Notes: a model not told the origin generated them from the sequence alone. Counted from the stretch's first letter, positions 7,352 through 14,103 are shown. The stretch: DNA of 14,103 bases from Bacteriovoracaceae bacterium UBA6261 (GCA_002440825.1 DJVH01000109.1:1-14103), one strand, 5' to 3'. Program-made: numbers and translations.

Positions 7352-7738
7352 TTAAAAGTCAGAACGATGATCAAGTTCAAAACGCCAAAGGCGTTGATCG
7401 ATATCCGTTAACGTTAAGGTCGTGAATCTGTCGGATTTTTGCAGTTCAACTTTTTCGAGATCGTATGGTCCCTGGGCCTTGCGGTACAGAAAGAAATTGT
7501 ACTTACTCATGATCTCTCTCAATTCATCTTCACTGCGGACCTTGAAGGAAAAAACAATTCCCTTATTGCGTGAAAATTCATCAACGGCATTTTGTTCGCA
7601 AAGTTTGAGAGAGAGAGGGCCACGTTGAACGCTGTCGGAAACGCTGTCGACATCAAACTCGAAGACGTCAGAAAGAAAATCCATCATTCGGATTTTATCC
7701 TGACTATACAGAAGAAGCGGACCGCATTCATATTCCAT
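7352..7738 (-). CDS. Small VOC / glyoxalase-like protein
   Basis: This is a 128-aa soluble protein without a signal peptide. The pattern LLLYSQDKIRMMDFLSDVF (strand then helix), a strand LSLKL, then IVFSFKVRSEDELREIMSKY and FTTLTLTDIDQRLWRFEL fits one beta-alpha-beta-beta-beta module plus a second, as in the vicinal-oxygen-chelate (glyoxalase/bleomycin-resistance) fold. The length is also right. The usual metal ligands cannot be assigned with confidence, so no activity is claimed. The Shine-Dalgarno site is poor (GAAG 1 nt from the ATG). The gene lies 35 bp downstream of trypsin paralog B and 11 bp upstream of pyrC, within one apparent operon. It could be an uncharacterised small protein of another fold. 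Confidence 0.7.
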   Translation of the reverse strand: MEYECGPLLLYSQDKIRMMDFLSDVFEFDVDSVSDSVQRGPLSLKLCEQNAVDEFSRNKGIVFSFKVRSEDELREIMSKYNFFLYRKAQGPYDLEKVELQKSDRFTTLTLTDIDQRLWRFELDHRSDF

Positions 7739-7773
7739 ACTTCAATGTTAAGAGATGAAAAGAAGGAATTCAA

Positions 7774-8742
7774 CTAAAAGCGCGGAAAAAATTTGAAAGG
7801 AAGCTCAGTAGTGCGCATAACGGTCTCGCCTTTGCACTCATTGTTGGCACAATGATAAGCGCGATTGCAGCCAAGATCGAGGTCCATTTGGAAATCGGAG
7901 TCGCCGCGAATGAGGATGCCTTCGACCTGATGAGTTTCGGTATTGACGACCGGAGAACCGGAATTTCCGCTGAAAGTGTCTGCGTTTGTCAGAAATGTGT
8001 ACGGCAGATGGTTGCTGCGGATTTTAGCATCGCCGGCCACAATTTTCGGAAGCCCCATGGGATGTCCGATGACAGCGAGACTGGCCTCTGGTGAAACTTT
8101 TCCTAATTTTCTGATGGCCAGAGGTTTACGGTCATTTATTTTGCGATTGATTTTAATCAAAGCGTAGTCGAATTTAGAATTTTCCTGAATGGAAATAAGT
8201 TTGTCGCAGGTAACGACCTTCTCTTTTTCTATCTTCACTTTTTGATTGTCGAATGAAAAACCAAGTTCATTATCATAGTCGAGAACCCAGAAATTTTTCT
8301 GGCAATCAAACTTGTCCTTCAAACAATGGCCGGCAGTCAAAAGAAGATCTTCGCCTATTAAAAAGGCCGAACAACTGGAGACCAGCGGAAGCGACGCAAA
8401 CTTTTCGTCTGAACAGAAATTCATTCCTTTTTCCAGACTTTTGGTTGCAATGGTATAGGATATTTTATCTTCCTCAGTCACACGCCACCGAGGCACCTGA
8501 GCAAGAACCGAGCGGGACATTTCCCGAAGCTCGTCACCTGAATCCAATTCGGTAATCAGGCGACGGTTATCATCGCCATAAATACCTTTTTCGGTATTGA
8601 CACTATTATCGTAAGATTCAAAATCATCCCAGATATTAAGCGGAACATCAGAAGGCAATGAAGAAACGATCTCCCGCTTCCCGGCAAAAGCAGAAGAAAC
8701 GAGAACGGCATTGACCGCTAAAAAAATGAGAAGTGTTTTCAT
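7774..8742 (-). CDS. Secreted trypsin-like serine protease (S1 / V8-like), paralog B
   Basis: This is an exported chymotrypsin-fold protease of 322 aa. The signal peptide ends at Ala20 (SSAFA). A propeptide-like region (21 to about 105) contains GIYGDDNR (53-60), the counterpart of IYGQDDR in paralog A, and is longer and more acidic. The triad is His139 (LTAGHC), Asp192 (KFDYALIKI) and Ser261 (SGNSGSPV). Cysteines include 110, 124, 140, 147, 179, 292, 298 and 303, two more than paralog A, clustered in a C-terminal loop (CNRAYHCANNEC). Both paralogs share GILIRGD/GILVRGD after the Ser and a GHPxGLP segment. The ATG has AAAGGTGA 8 nt upstream. It is probably the first gene of a run: this gene, VOC, pyrC, paralog A. 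Confidence 0.92.
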   Translation of the reverse strand: MKTLLIFLAVNAVLVSSAFAGKREIVSSLPSDVPLNIWDDFESYDNSVNTEKGIYGDDNRRLITELDSGDELREMSRSVLAQVPRWRVTEEDKISYTIATKSLEKGMNFCSDEKFASLPLVSSCSAFLIGEDLLLTAGHCLKDKFDCQKNFWVLDYDNELGFSFDNQKVKIEKEKVVTCDKLISIQENSKFDYALIKINRKINDRKPLAIRKLGKVSPEASLAVIGHPMGLPKIVAGDAKIRSNHLPYTFLTNADTFSGNSGSPVVNTETHQVEGILIRGDSDFQMDLDLGCNRAYHCANNECKGETVMRTTELPFKFFPRF

Positions 8743-8919
8743 AACGGTTCACCTTTTACGTCATTTAAAAATTTTGTGTTAAGAAACATTAAGAAGTGAA
8801 AAAATTACATGACTTTTTTAACTCCTCCTTAACAAAAAATAGAGAAACTCTTGAGTTGTAAACCCCCTGTTTGAACAGTAAACATAAGCCACTAAATTAA
8901 ACAAAACCTGTTAACAATT
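8743..8919. promoter_or_regulatory. Divergent control region between protease B and histidine kinase
   Basis: This 177-bp AT-rich gap must hold both promoters. It contains a 7-bp direct repeat TTAAGAA at 8779-8785 and 8789-8795 (10-bp period). It also holds AACTC-TT-GAGTT (8846-8857), CTGTT-TG-AACAG (8867-8878) and TGTTAACA (8909-8916). On the minus strand, AAGGAGGAG (revcomp of 8822-8830) is followed 11 nt later by ATG-TAA, a start-stop pair well upstream of the protease start. No gene is visible here. Confidence 0.5.
8871..8898 (+). promoter_or_regulatory. Possible sigma70-type promoter of the histidine kinase
   Basis: TTGAAC (8871-8876) and TAAATT (8893-8898) are 16 bp apart, each matching the consensus at 4 of 6 positions. 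Transcription would begin near 8905 and leave a leader of about 15 nt, which agrees with the lack of a Shine-Dalgarno site before the ATG at 8920. The -35 lies inside the CTGTT-TG-AACAG palindrome. Confidence 0.3.
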
Positions 8920-11466
8920 ATGAATAAAAGAAACCACATCTGGCGAATTTCAGCTTCACTTCTGGTGTCGCTTATTGCCCTGATTCTTCAGGCAAAAGCT
9001 TCGCAACACATTCACAACGCCAAATTCCTGTTTCTTTACCCGGTGGTCTTTTTTATTTCATGGCTGGATTTCGCTTCTGCACTTGCCTCCATTCTATTCA
9101 CCAGCGCCGTTGTTTTCGTTTATTTTTATGGAATGAACACTGAACAAGGAACTCTGATCCGCATCGCTGTTTATTTCACTTCGACTTTTTCCATTGCCTG
9201 GCTCATCAACTACACCAAAAAACGCGAACAGCTCTTCGTCCGTAAAATGCATGAAACATCACAACAGCTTTACTCTATCGTGGAAAACATGCAGGATTCA
9301 TTTTTTGTCGTCGACAAAGAATGGACAATTGAATTCGTCAACCGTAATCACGAAAAAATCACGCGCTCAAAAAAATCAGAGCATGTCGGGAAAAAACTAT
9401 GGGAAGCTTTTCCCATTCACAATTACAAAACATCAGTTTACTGGAGCGAACTTGAACAAGTTATGCAGACAGGAGTTCCTTCTGAATTTGAAGCCTATTT
9501 CGCTCCTTTAAAAATCTGGACAGAAGTTCATGCCAATAAAACAGACAAAGGCGGAGTAGCGGTTTTCTATCGCGATATCACGCTCAGAAAATTGCAGGAA
9601 GAAGCAGTGGCCAGCAACGAACAGCGCTTCCGCGCTCTTGCCGATTCCATGCCTCAGATTGTTTTTGTTTCAAATCAATTTGGAAAAATCATTTATCTCA
9701 ATAAACAATGGCAGGAATTCACGGGTCTCGATGAAAAAGATTTGTTCCAGCTCAACCTCAATAAATTTGTTCATCCGGATGATCACTCAGCAGTTCTGGG
9801 TAATTGGAAAATGAGTATCAAGCGCGGAACGAAATTTTCTATTGAGTGCAGAATCAAAAATAAAAATGATGACTACCGTTGGCACCTCGTGCGCTCGGTT
9901 CCGATACCAGATGAACAAGGCTCTATTGAAAACTGGTTCGGAACAAGCACTGACATTCACGAATTAAAATCAGCTCGTGAATCGGCACGCATTCACGAAG
10001 AAAAATTTGAAACGATCGCCAATAATATTCCTCCTCTGGCCTGGATGAGCGATGGAGATGGATGGGTCTCCTGGTATAATCAGCGTTGGCATGATTATAC
10101 CGGTTTGTCGGAAGAGGAACTCCATGGCTGGAACTGGCAGCAAGTTCATCACCCGGATCACGTGGACAGAGTCGTTAATGGATTCAAGCGGCACCTGATC
10201 AGTGGAAAACCATGGGAAGAAATTTATCCGATCAAAGGCAAGGACGGTCTCTATCGCTGGTTCCTTTCGCGAGCTATTCCAATTAAAAACAGTGAAGGTA
10301 AAATTATCCGTTGGTTTGGTACAAATACTGATATTGATGAACAGGTAAAAATCGAAGCGATGCTGAATGAAAGTCAGATGTATTTCCGTCAGCTCGCCAA
10401 TTCAATTCCTCATATCATCTGGACTTCCAGATCAGATGGATCAATGGATTTTTACAATGATCGCTTTTATGAATACACAGGGCTTTCTGAACAAGAAGAA
10501 ATGCTTCAAACATGGCAAGGATTGATACATCCGGACGATTTCAAACAAATGGTAACCAAATGGACTCGCTCTTTAAGAACAGGAGAGCCTTACCATATTG
10601 AATATCGTTTAAAAGACCGGCATGGCGGCTATCGCTGGTTCCTGGGACTCGCTCTTCCGATGCGCGATCAATCCGGTGCCATTGTCAAATGGTTCGGCTC
10701 GTGCACGGATATTGAAGACAGAAAGCATCTTTCGGATCAACTTGAAATCAGAAAACAAGAACTCGAAAGTGCTCTTGTCACAAGAGATGAATTCCTTTCA
10801 ATTGCTTCCCATGAATTAAAAACACCGCTCACTTCTTTGAAATTGAACTGTCAGCTCTTCCGTAGATCAATGGATCGAGGTCGTGAAGACTTACTGACAC
10901 CAGAAAGAGTGACTGGCCTCTGTGATCAGATTGAAAAGCAAGTCGGAAAACTTAACAGACTTGTCGATGATATGCTGGATATCTCCCGCATCAGAACCGG
11001 CAAACTCACACTGAGACAACAACAATTTGAACTCAATGAACTTATCAGCGAAGTGCTTGGCATGCTTCGCGACCAATTCCGCACTTCAGGGTGTCCGATG
11101 CCGCAACTTGAATGCACCGATGAACCCATTTTTGTTACCTGGGACCGGGTTCGCATTGAACAAGTTCTCATGAATTTACTCACGAACACCATTCGCTACG
11201 GAAACGGCAAACCTGTCTTGTTAAAACTCACACAGGACAATGGACGCATCTTTCTCGTTGTAAAAGATAATGGAATTGGAATCGCACCGGAAAATATTGA
11301 AAAGATCTTTTATCGTTTTGAAAAAATCAAGAATCCAAAAGAAGTGGCAGGTCTGGGCCTTGGTCTCTTTATCACCAAACAAATAGTCGAGGCCCATGGC
11401 GGACGCATTTGGGTTGAAAGTCAGCTTGGGCAAGGTTCGGAATTTAAGATTCAGATGCCTTGCTGA
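8920..11466 (+). CDS. Membrane PAS-domain sensor histidine kinase
   Basis: This is an 848-aa sensor kinase. Residues about 8-98 hold three to four membrane segments in a DUF4118/KdpD-like arrangement with almost no periplasmic loop. Four PAS domains follow (about 115-225, 235-350, 358-475, 485-602). The last three are PAS_3-type repeats sharing HPDD/HPDH, YRW and WFGT-TDI. The kinase core has the H-box His631 (ASHELKTPL), N-box (MNLLTNTI, Asn752/756), DNGIGI (783-788) and GLGLGLF (811-817). No heme or LOV flavin ligand motif is evident, so the signal is unknown. No receiver domain or response regulator gene is present, which makes it an orphan kinase here. No Shine-Dalgarno site precedes the ATG and there is no alternative in-frame start nearby. 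Its last 23 bp overlap the convergent tpm gene. Confidence 0.93.
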   Translation: MNKRNHIWRISASLLVSLIALILQAKASQHIHNAKFLFLYPVVFFISWLDFASALASILFTSAVVFVYFYGMNTEQGTLIRIAVYFTSTFSIAWLINYTKKREQLFVRKMHETSQQLYSIVENMQDSFFVVDKEWTIEFVNRNHEKITRSKKSEHVGKKLWEAFPIHNYKTSVYWSELEQVMQTGVPSEFEAYFAPLKIWTEVHANKTDKGGVAVFYRDITLRKLQEEAVASNEQRFRALADSMPQIVFVSNQFGKIIYLNKQWQEFTGLDEKDLFQLNLNKFVHPDDHSAVLGNWKMSIKRGTKFSIECRIKNKNDDYRWHLVRSVPIPDEQGSIENWFGTSTDIHELKSARESARIHEEKFETIANNIPPLAWMSDGDGWVSWYNQRWHDYTGLSEEELHGWNWQQVHHPDHVDRVVNGFKRHLISGKPWEEIYPIKGKDGLYRWFLSRAIPIKNSEGKIIRWFGTNTDIDEQVKIEAMLNESQMYFRQLANSIPHIIWTSRSDGSMDFYNDRFYEYTGLSEQEEMLQTWQGLIHPDDFKQMVTKWTRSLRTGEPYHIEYRLKDRHGGYRWFLGLALPMRDQSGAIVKWFGSCTDIEDRKHLSDQLEIRKQELESALVTRDEFLSIASHELKTPLTSLKLNCQLFRRSMDRGREDLLTPERVTGLCDQIEKQVGKLNRLVDDMLDISRIRTGKLTLRQQQFELNELISEVLGMLRDQFRTSGCPMPQLECTDEPIFVTWDRVRIEQVLMNLLTNTIRYGNGKPVLLKLTQDNGRIFLVVKDNGIGIAPENIEKIFYRFEKIKNPKEVAGLGLGLFITKQIVEAHGGRIWVESQLGQGSEFKIQMPC

Positions 11467-12100
11467 ATTCCCAGGTTATTTCTTTTTCAAAAGAAGCTCC
11501 TCTTTCTGCGAGAGTTTCTCTCAGAGGGAAACTCTCCTCAGCGAGCAATTTCAATTTGTAAACATCACCGTATAATTTTTTAATTTCATCATCGATGACT
11601 GAATAAGGAGGGCCGCCGGGAACCGCTCCGTAATTGAAAACGACAACTAAAAGCTTTGTTAAATCAACTGCGGTTTTTTTAAGAAATTCCGCATAACGGA
11701 TTCGCTCTTCATTATCAAAGGCCACCATAGAAGCACGATCATAGCAGGCAGTAACGCCTTTAAGGTGTTCTGCCGTCAATTGAAAAAAATCTCCCTGATA
11801 AAGAGTGAGACCTTCTCCCCTATAAACCTGAAAATTCTTTTCAGCAGTTTTTGTCATTTTAAGATTGTTTTCTTTGATAAAGTCGAGAATAGCGAGTTCC
11901 GAAAACTCAACTCCGATGACTTCATATCCCTGATCGCGAAGAAAAATCATGTCGAGTGTTTTTCCACATAACGGAACCAGTATTTTTTTATGTCCCTGAA
12001 AGACATTGATGAATTTTACCAGGGAAGGATGAGGTTTTCCCTGATGAAATCCTATTTGGTTGTTGATCCAGCGCTCGTTCCAGAATTCAAAATCAGGCAT
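11444..12100 (-). CDS. tpm: Thiopurine S-methyltransferase family (TPMT) SAM methyltransferase
   Basis: This is a 218-aa cytoplasmic SAM-dependent methyltransferase, the usual length for bacterial TPMT. The family signatures appear in order: FWNERW (6-11) with QIGFHQ, VPLCGKTLDM (42-51, SAM loop), VIGVEFSE (61-68, acidic Glu65), GDFF (103-106), YDRASMVAF (120-128) and GGPPYSV (162-168). Bacterial members methylate thiopurines and, in some species, selenium or tellurium compounds; the natural substrate here is unknown. The ATG lies inside the end of folP (8-bp overlap), so translation is probably coupled. The 3' end overlaps the histidine kinase on the other strand by 23 bp, and no terminator separates the two genes. 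Confidence 0.9.
   Translation of the reverse strand: MPDFEFWNERWINNQIGFHQGKPHPSLVKFINVFQGHKKILVPLCGKTLDMIFLRDQGYEVIGVEFSELAILDFIKENNLKMTKTAEKNFQVYRGEGLTLYQGDFFQLTAEHLKGVTACYDRASMVAFDNEERIRYAEFLKKTAVDLTKLLVVVFNYGAVPGGPPYSVIDDEIKKLYGDVYKLKLLAEESFPLRETLAERGASFEKEITWEFSKASES
11510..11536. other. Strong hairpin inside tpm 3' end, just after kinase stop
   Basis: The arm 11510-11521 pairs with 11525-11536 (12 pairs, one G-T wobble) around a 3-nt loop. It begins 43 nt after the histidine kinase stop and lies within tpm codons for FPLRETL. There is no T-run on either side, so it is not a plain intrinsic terminator. It may mark the 3' end of the kinase mRNA. Confidence 0.5.
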
Positions 12101-12971
12101 ATTCGTCTCTCAGTTTTTTTTCGGCGCGATCTACGATCTCAAAATCATGTACGCGAAACAGCAGATGGCCGTATTTATTTTTTAAAAATTGAACTATCAA
12201 ATCTTCATGCAGTTTTTCGGCCTCAGCAAAAAGATCTGACGTTTCAGGCGGAAGGGACTTTCGCAAAAAGGATTTTTTTGAAAGACCTATCAACCAACTC
12301 CGGTCGCTGGAAAAACTCTGACTCAGCTTTGGGAAATGGCGGATTAAATCCCAGTTTTGTTCATAGCTTTTTGAAAAACCAAAACACGGATCAAAAATGA
12401 TTTTGTGATCTACGCCCCAGCTTTTAAATTTGTCCTGGGCCTTTTGAAAATGCTCCAACGCCTGCTTCACAACATCACCTTCACGAAGAAAAGTCATATG
12501 TTTTCCTGTTTCAGAACGGGAAGGAATATGCGTAAAACTAAAAATGTATTTAAAAAAGGGATCGTCAGTTTTCTCTTTAAGAAGATCTTCGAGTTCATCA
12601 TCGAGAACACCTGAGACATCATTAAAAAGAAATCCCTGGCCCTTATATCGCTCTTTAAAGCGTGTTTCAAAAAAGCGAAAGGAAGATGGTCTGTATGTAT
12701 CAAAAGAAATCCATCGATCGTTCAAGTCAATCGATTTAACCAGATCAAAGAAGTGAAGAAAGCGGCCTCGCTCTTCTTCTGCGGCAATGGAAGCATTCAT
12801 AGGTGCAGTTGATTCAAAACCAAAGTCCAGAATTAAATCAGGACGGTCTTTAAGGGTCAAAAGCGCCTTTGTCAGTTCGGTTGTGTTGAAAAATTTATTG
12901 GGGTCTGAAAACGAATTGGGGGTTACGTTAATAACCCCCATCGTTTTACAATTCTTAAATTCAGACAGCAT
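12093..12971 (-). CDS. folP: Dihydropteroate synthase, divergent
   Basis: This enzyme joins p-aminobenzoate to the pterin diphosphate in folate synthesis. The 292-aa TIM barrel shows the family order: MGVINVTPNSFSD (11-23), LDFGFESTAP (48-57), SFDTYRP (89-95), FNDVSG (116-121), FDPCFGFSK (193-201), GLSKKSF (229-235) and RVHDF (273-277). Counterparts of E. coli Asn22, Asp96, Asn115, Asp185, Lys221, Arg255 and His257 are kept (Asn15, Asp91, Asn117, Asp194, Lys233, Arg273, His275). The loop-2 Arg63 (STRPG) is Ala56 and Arg220 (SRK) is Lys232. The start ATG comes 4 nt after the ftsH stop, with only A's between and no Shine-Dalgarno site, so it probably depends on ftsH translation. The ftsH-folP order is widely conserved. 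A strong hairpin lies about 30 nt into the gene. Confidence 0.88.
   Translation of the reverse strand: MLSEFKNCKTMGVINVTPNSFSDPNKFFNTTELTKALLTLKDRPDLILDFGFESTAPMNASIAAEEERGRFLHFFDLVKSIDLNDRWISFDTYRPSSFRFFETRFKERYKGQGFLFNDVSGVLDDELEDLLKEKTDDPFFKYIFSFTHIPSRSETGKHMTFLREGDVVKQALEHFQKAQDKFKSWGVDHKIIFDPCFGFSKSYEQNWDLIRHFPKLSQSFSSDRSWLIGLSKKSFLRKSLPPETSDLFAEAEKLHEDLIVQFLKNKYGHLLFRVHDFEIVDRAEKKLRDEYA
12918..12939 (-). other. Hairpin near the 5' end of folP
   Basis: GGGGGTTA (12918-12925) pairs perfectly with TAACCCCC (12932-12939) around a 6-nt loop. On the mRNA it begins about 32 nt after the folP ATG and covers the codons for GVINVTP. The motif is fixed by function, but the GGG and CCC codons that build the stem are not forced. 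Confidence 0.5.
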
Positions 12972-12975
12972 TTTT

Positions 12976-14103
12976 TTAAGCGAGAACTGGATTCATTCCA
13001 CCTGATGAAGATTCTTTTGTTTCATCATCAGATTTTTTAACTGGCTTAAGAGGCACGCCGATATCGATCCCAGCGATGACATCTTTTACCTGTTGGAAGT
13101 CCACAGTTTCCCAAGTCACCAGGGCGTGAGCAAGGCGATCTAGAGCGTCTCTGTTTGACTTCAGAATATTAAGCGCGATCTTGTAGTTTTTTTCTACGAT
13201 GCGGTTAATTTCTTCATCAATTTCCTGAGCGGTTTTTTCAGAGTAATCAGTGTTATCTCCGCCACCTGTGTAAATCGACATTCCCGACTTGTTGTAATTA
13301 ATCGGTCCCATTTTTTCAGACATACCCCATTTACAAACCATTGATCGAGCTAAGCTTGTCGAGCGTTCAATATCGTTTGAAGCACCTGATGTCATTTGGT
13401 TGTAAACGATTTCTTCAGCACAACGTCCCCCCATCAAAAAGGAGATGAAGTTTTCTGCACGATCATTTGTCAAAGACAACATGTCTTCCTGAGGAAGAGT
13501 TTGAGTAACACCCAAGGCCCCTCCGCGAGGCATGATCGAAACTTTGTGAATAGGATCAGTGTAAGGAAGATTCATCCCTACCAGTGTGTGTCCTGCTTCA
13601 TGGTAGGCCGTCATCAGTTTTTCTTTATCAGAAATTACCAGAGATTTTCTTTCAGGTCCCATTAAGACCTTATCTTTGGCCTGCTCGAAATCATCGTTGC
13701 CCAGTTTTTTCTTGTTCAATCTAGCTGCATTCAATGCTGCTTCGTTGACGAGATTGGCAAGATCAGCACCAGTAAATCCCGGTGTTCCTTTGGCAATGAC
13801 TTCAAGATCAACATTGTCTTCAAGCGGCGTTTTCTTTGTGTGAACTTTTAAAATGCCAAGACGTCCTCTGACATCTGGTGGCCCAACCATAACCCGTCTG
13901 TCGAAACGACCAGGTCTTAAAAGAGCTGGATCGAGAACGTCGATTCTGTTTGTCGCGGCGATGAGGATAACGCCTTCGTTAGATTCGAATCCATCCATTT
14001 CGACAAGAAGTTGGTTAAGAGTTTGTTCGCGTTCATCATGGCCACCGCCCATGCCCTGGCCACGATGTCTACCGACGGCATCGATCTCGTCAATGAAGAT
14101 GAT
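12976..14103 (-). CDS. ftsH: ATP-dependent zinc metalloprotease FtsH, C-terminal part (5' truncated)
   Basis: FtsH is a membrane-anchored hexameric AAA+ protease that removes damaged membrane proteins and short-lived regulators. The frame is open to the right edge; 375 residues are visible. They begin inside Walker B (IIFIDEID), then sensor-1 AATN (Asn52 of the fragment) and the arginine-finger segment LLRPGRFDRR (Arg63, Arg66). The zinc site HEAGH (codons 13602-13588; His168, Glu169, His172) and the third ligand Asp244 in ASNDIERS define the M41 protease. The N-terminal membrane segments, Walker A and pore loop lie outside the window. The tail is Lys/Glu/Ser-rich. The ATG at 14052 is internal and not a start. 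The gene heads an ftsH-folP-tpm operon. Confidence 0.97.
   Translation of the reverse strand: MIFIDEIDAVGRHRGQGMGGGHDEREQTLNQLLVEMDGFESNEGVILIAATNRIDVLDPALLRPGRFDRRVMVGPPDVRGRLGILKVHTKKTPLEDNVDLEVIAKGTPGFTGADLANLVNEAALNAARLNKKKLGNDDFEQAKDKVLMGPERKSLVISDKEKLMTAYHEAGHTLVGMNLPYTDPIHKVSIMPRGGALGVTQTLPQEDMLSLTNDRAENFISFLMGGRCAEEIVYNQMTSGASNDIERSTSLARSMVCKWGMSEKMGPINYNKSGMSIYTGGGDNTDYSEKTAQEIDEEINRIVEKNYKIALNILKSNRDALDRLAHALVTWETVDFQQVKDVIAGIDIGVPLKPVKKSDDETKESSSGGMNPVLA

Noticed and set aside
6987..7355. Plus-strand 122-codon frame opposite the pyrC 5' end
   Set aside because: Antisense to the DIHIHARE metal-binding region of pyrC, with no recognisable motifs of its own.
11990..12400. Plus-strand 136-codon frame opposite tpm and folP
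   Set aside because: It spans the ends of two real genes on the other strand and has no domain signature.
13700..13720. AAG-AAA-AAA run in ftsH as a frameshift site
   Set aside because: The codon phase is wrong for a -1 slip and FtsH reads through normally with conserved motifs on both sides.
1..14103. Mobile island, phage, CRISPR or defence system
   Set aside because: No integrase, transposase, tRNA, attachment repeat, cas gene or spaced repeat array was seen, and both edges are housekeeping-type genes.

Overview
The window looks like a stretch of chromosome from a Gram-negative, secretion-rich bacterium with moderate to low GC. The best guess, by inference only, is a Bdellovibrionota / Bacteriovorax-Peredibacter type organism. 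The reasons are four exported serine proteases (two subtilases and two trypsin-like enzymes) within about 8 kb, good Shine-Dalgarno sites, GTG starts, and ordinary housekeeping genes on either side. No rRNA, tRNA, CRISPR array, insertion sequence, integrase or phage gene is visible, so nothing marks the window as a mobile island.

Layout, left to right. (1) Positions 1-839 (+) hold the C-terminal part of a PEP-synthase-like phosphotransferase with its swivelling catalytic-His domain. It faces a minus-strand gene across a shared bidirectional terminator. (2) Positions 888-3852 (-) hold two tandem secreted S8 subtilases. Both have the full Asp/His/Ser triad and an oxyanion Asn, but neither has room for an N-terminal propeptide. 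A TGAGCA-N-TGCYCA inverted repeat lies upstream of each gene. (3) Positions 4006-4965 (+) hold a glycerate/hydroxypyruvate-reductase-type D-2-hydroxyacid dehydrogenase. (4) Positions 5049-8742 (-) form a likely co-transcribed run: trypsin-like protease, small VOC/glyoxalase-like protein, dihydroorotase (pyrC), then a second trypsin-like protease, ending at two hairpins. (5) A 177-bp divergent control region with several short palindromes leads to positions 8920-11466 (+), a membrane histidine kinase with four PAS domains and no partner response regulator in view. (6) Positions 11444-14103 (-) hold an ftsH-folP-tpm operon read from the right: the end of FtsH, a divergent dihydropteroate synthase, and a thiopurine-methyltransferase-family enzyme. 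ftsH-folP is a widely conserved pair. Here folP starts 4 nt after ftsH with no Shine-Dalgarno site, and tpm overlaps folP by 8 bp, so the three genes look translationally coupled.

How the genes fit together. The four proteases are probably a set of periplasmic or extracellular digestive enzymes. The repeat in front of the two subtilases suggests they share a regulator. Dihydroorotase (pyrimidine synthesis) and FolP (folate synthesis) are core metabolism and are probably neighbours by operon history rather than function. The most noteworthy items are the propeptide-less subtilase pair with its shared putative operator, the trypsin paralogs flanking VOC-pyrC, the active-site changes in FolP, and several unexplained hairpins and palindromes. 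I did not see a clearly new multi-gene system.
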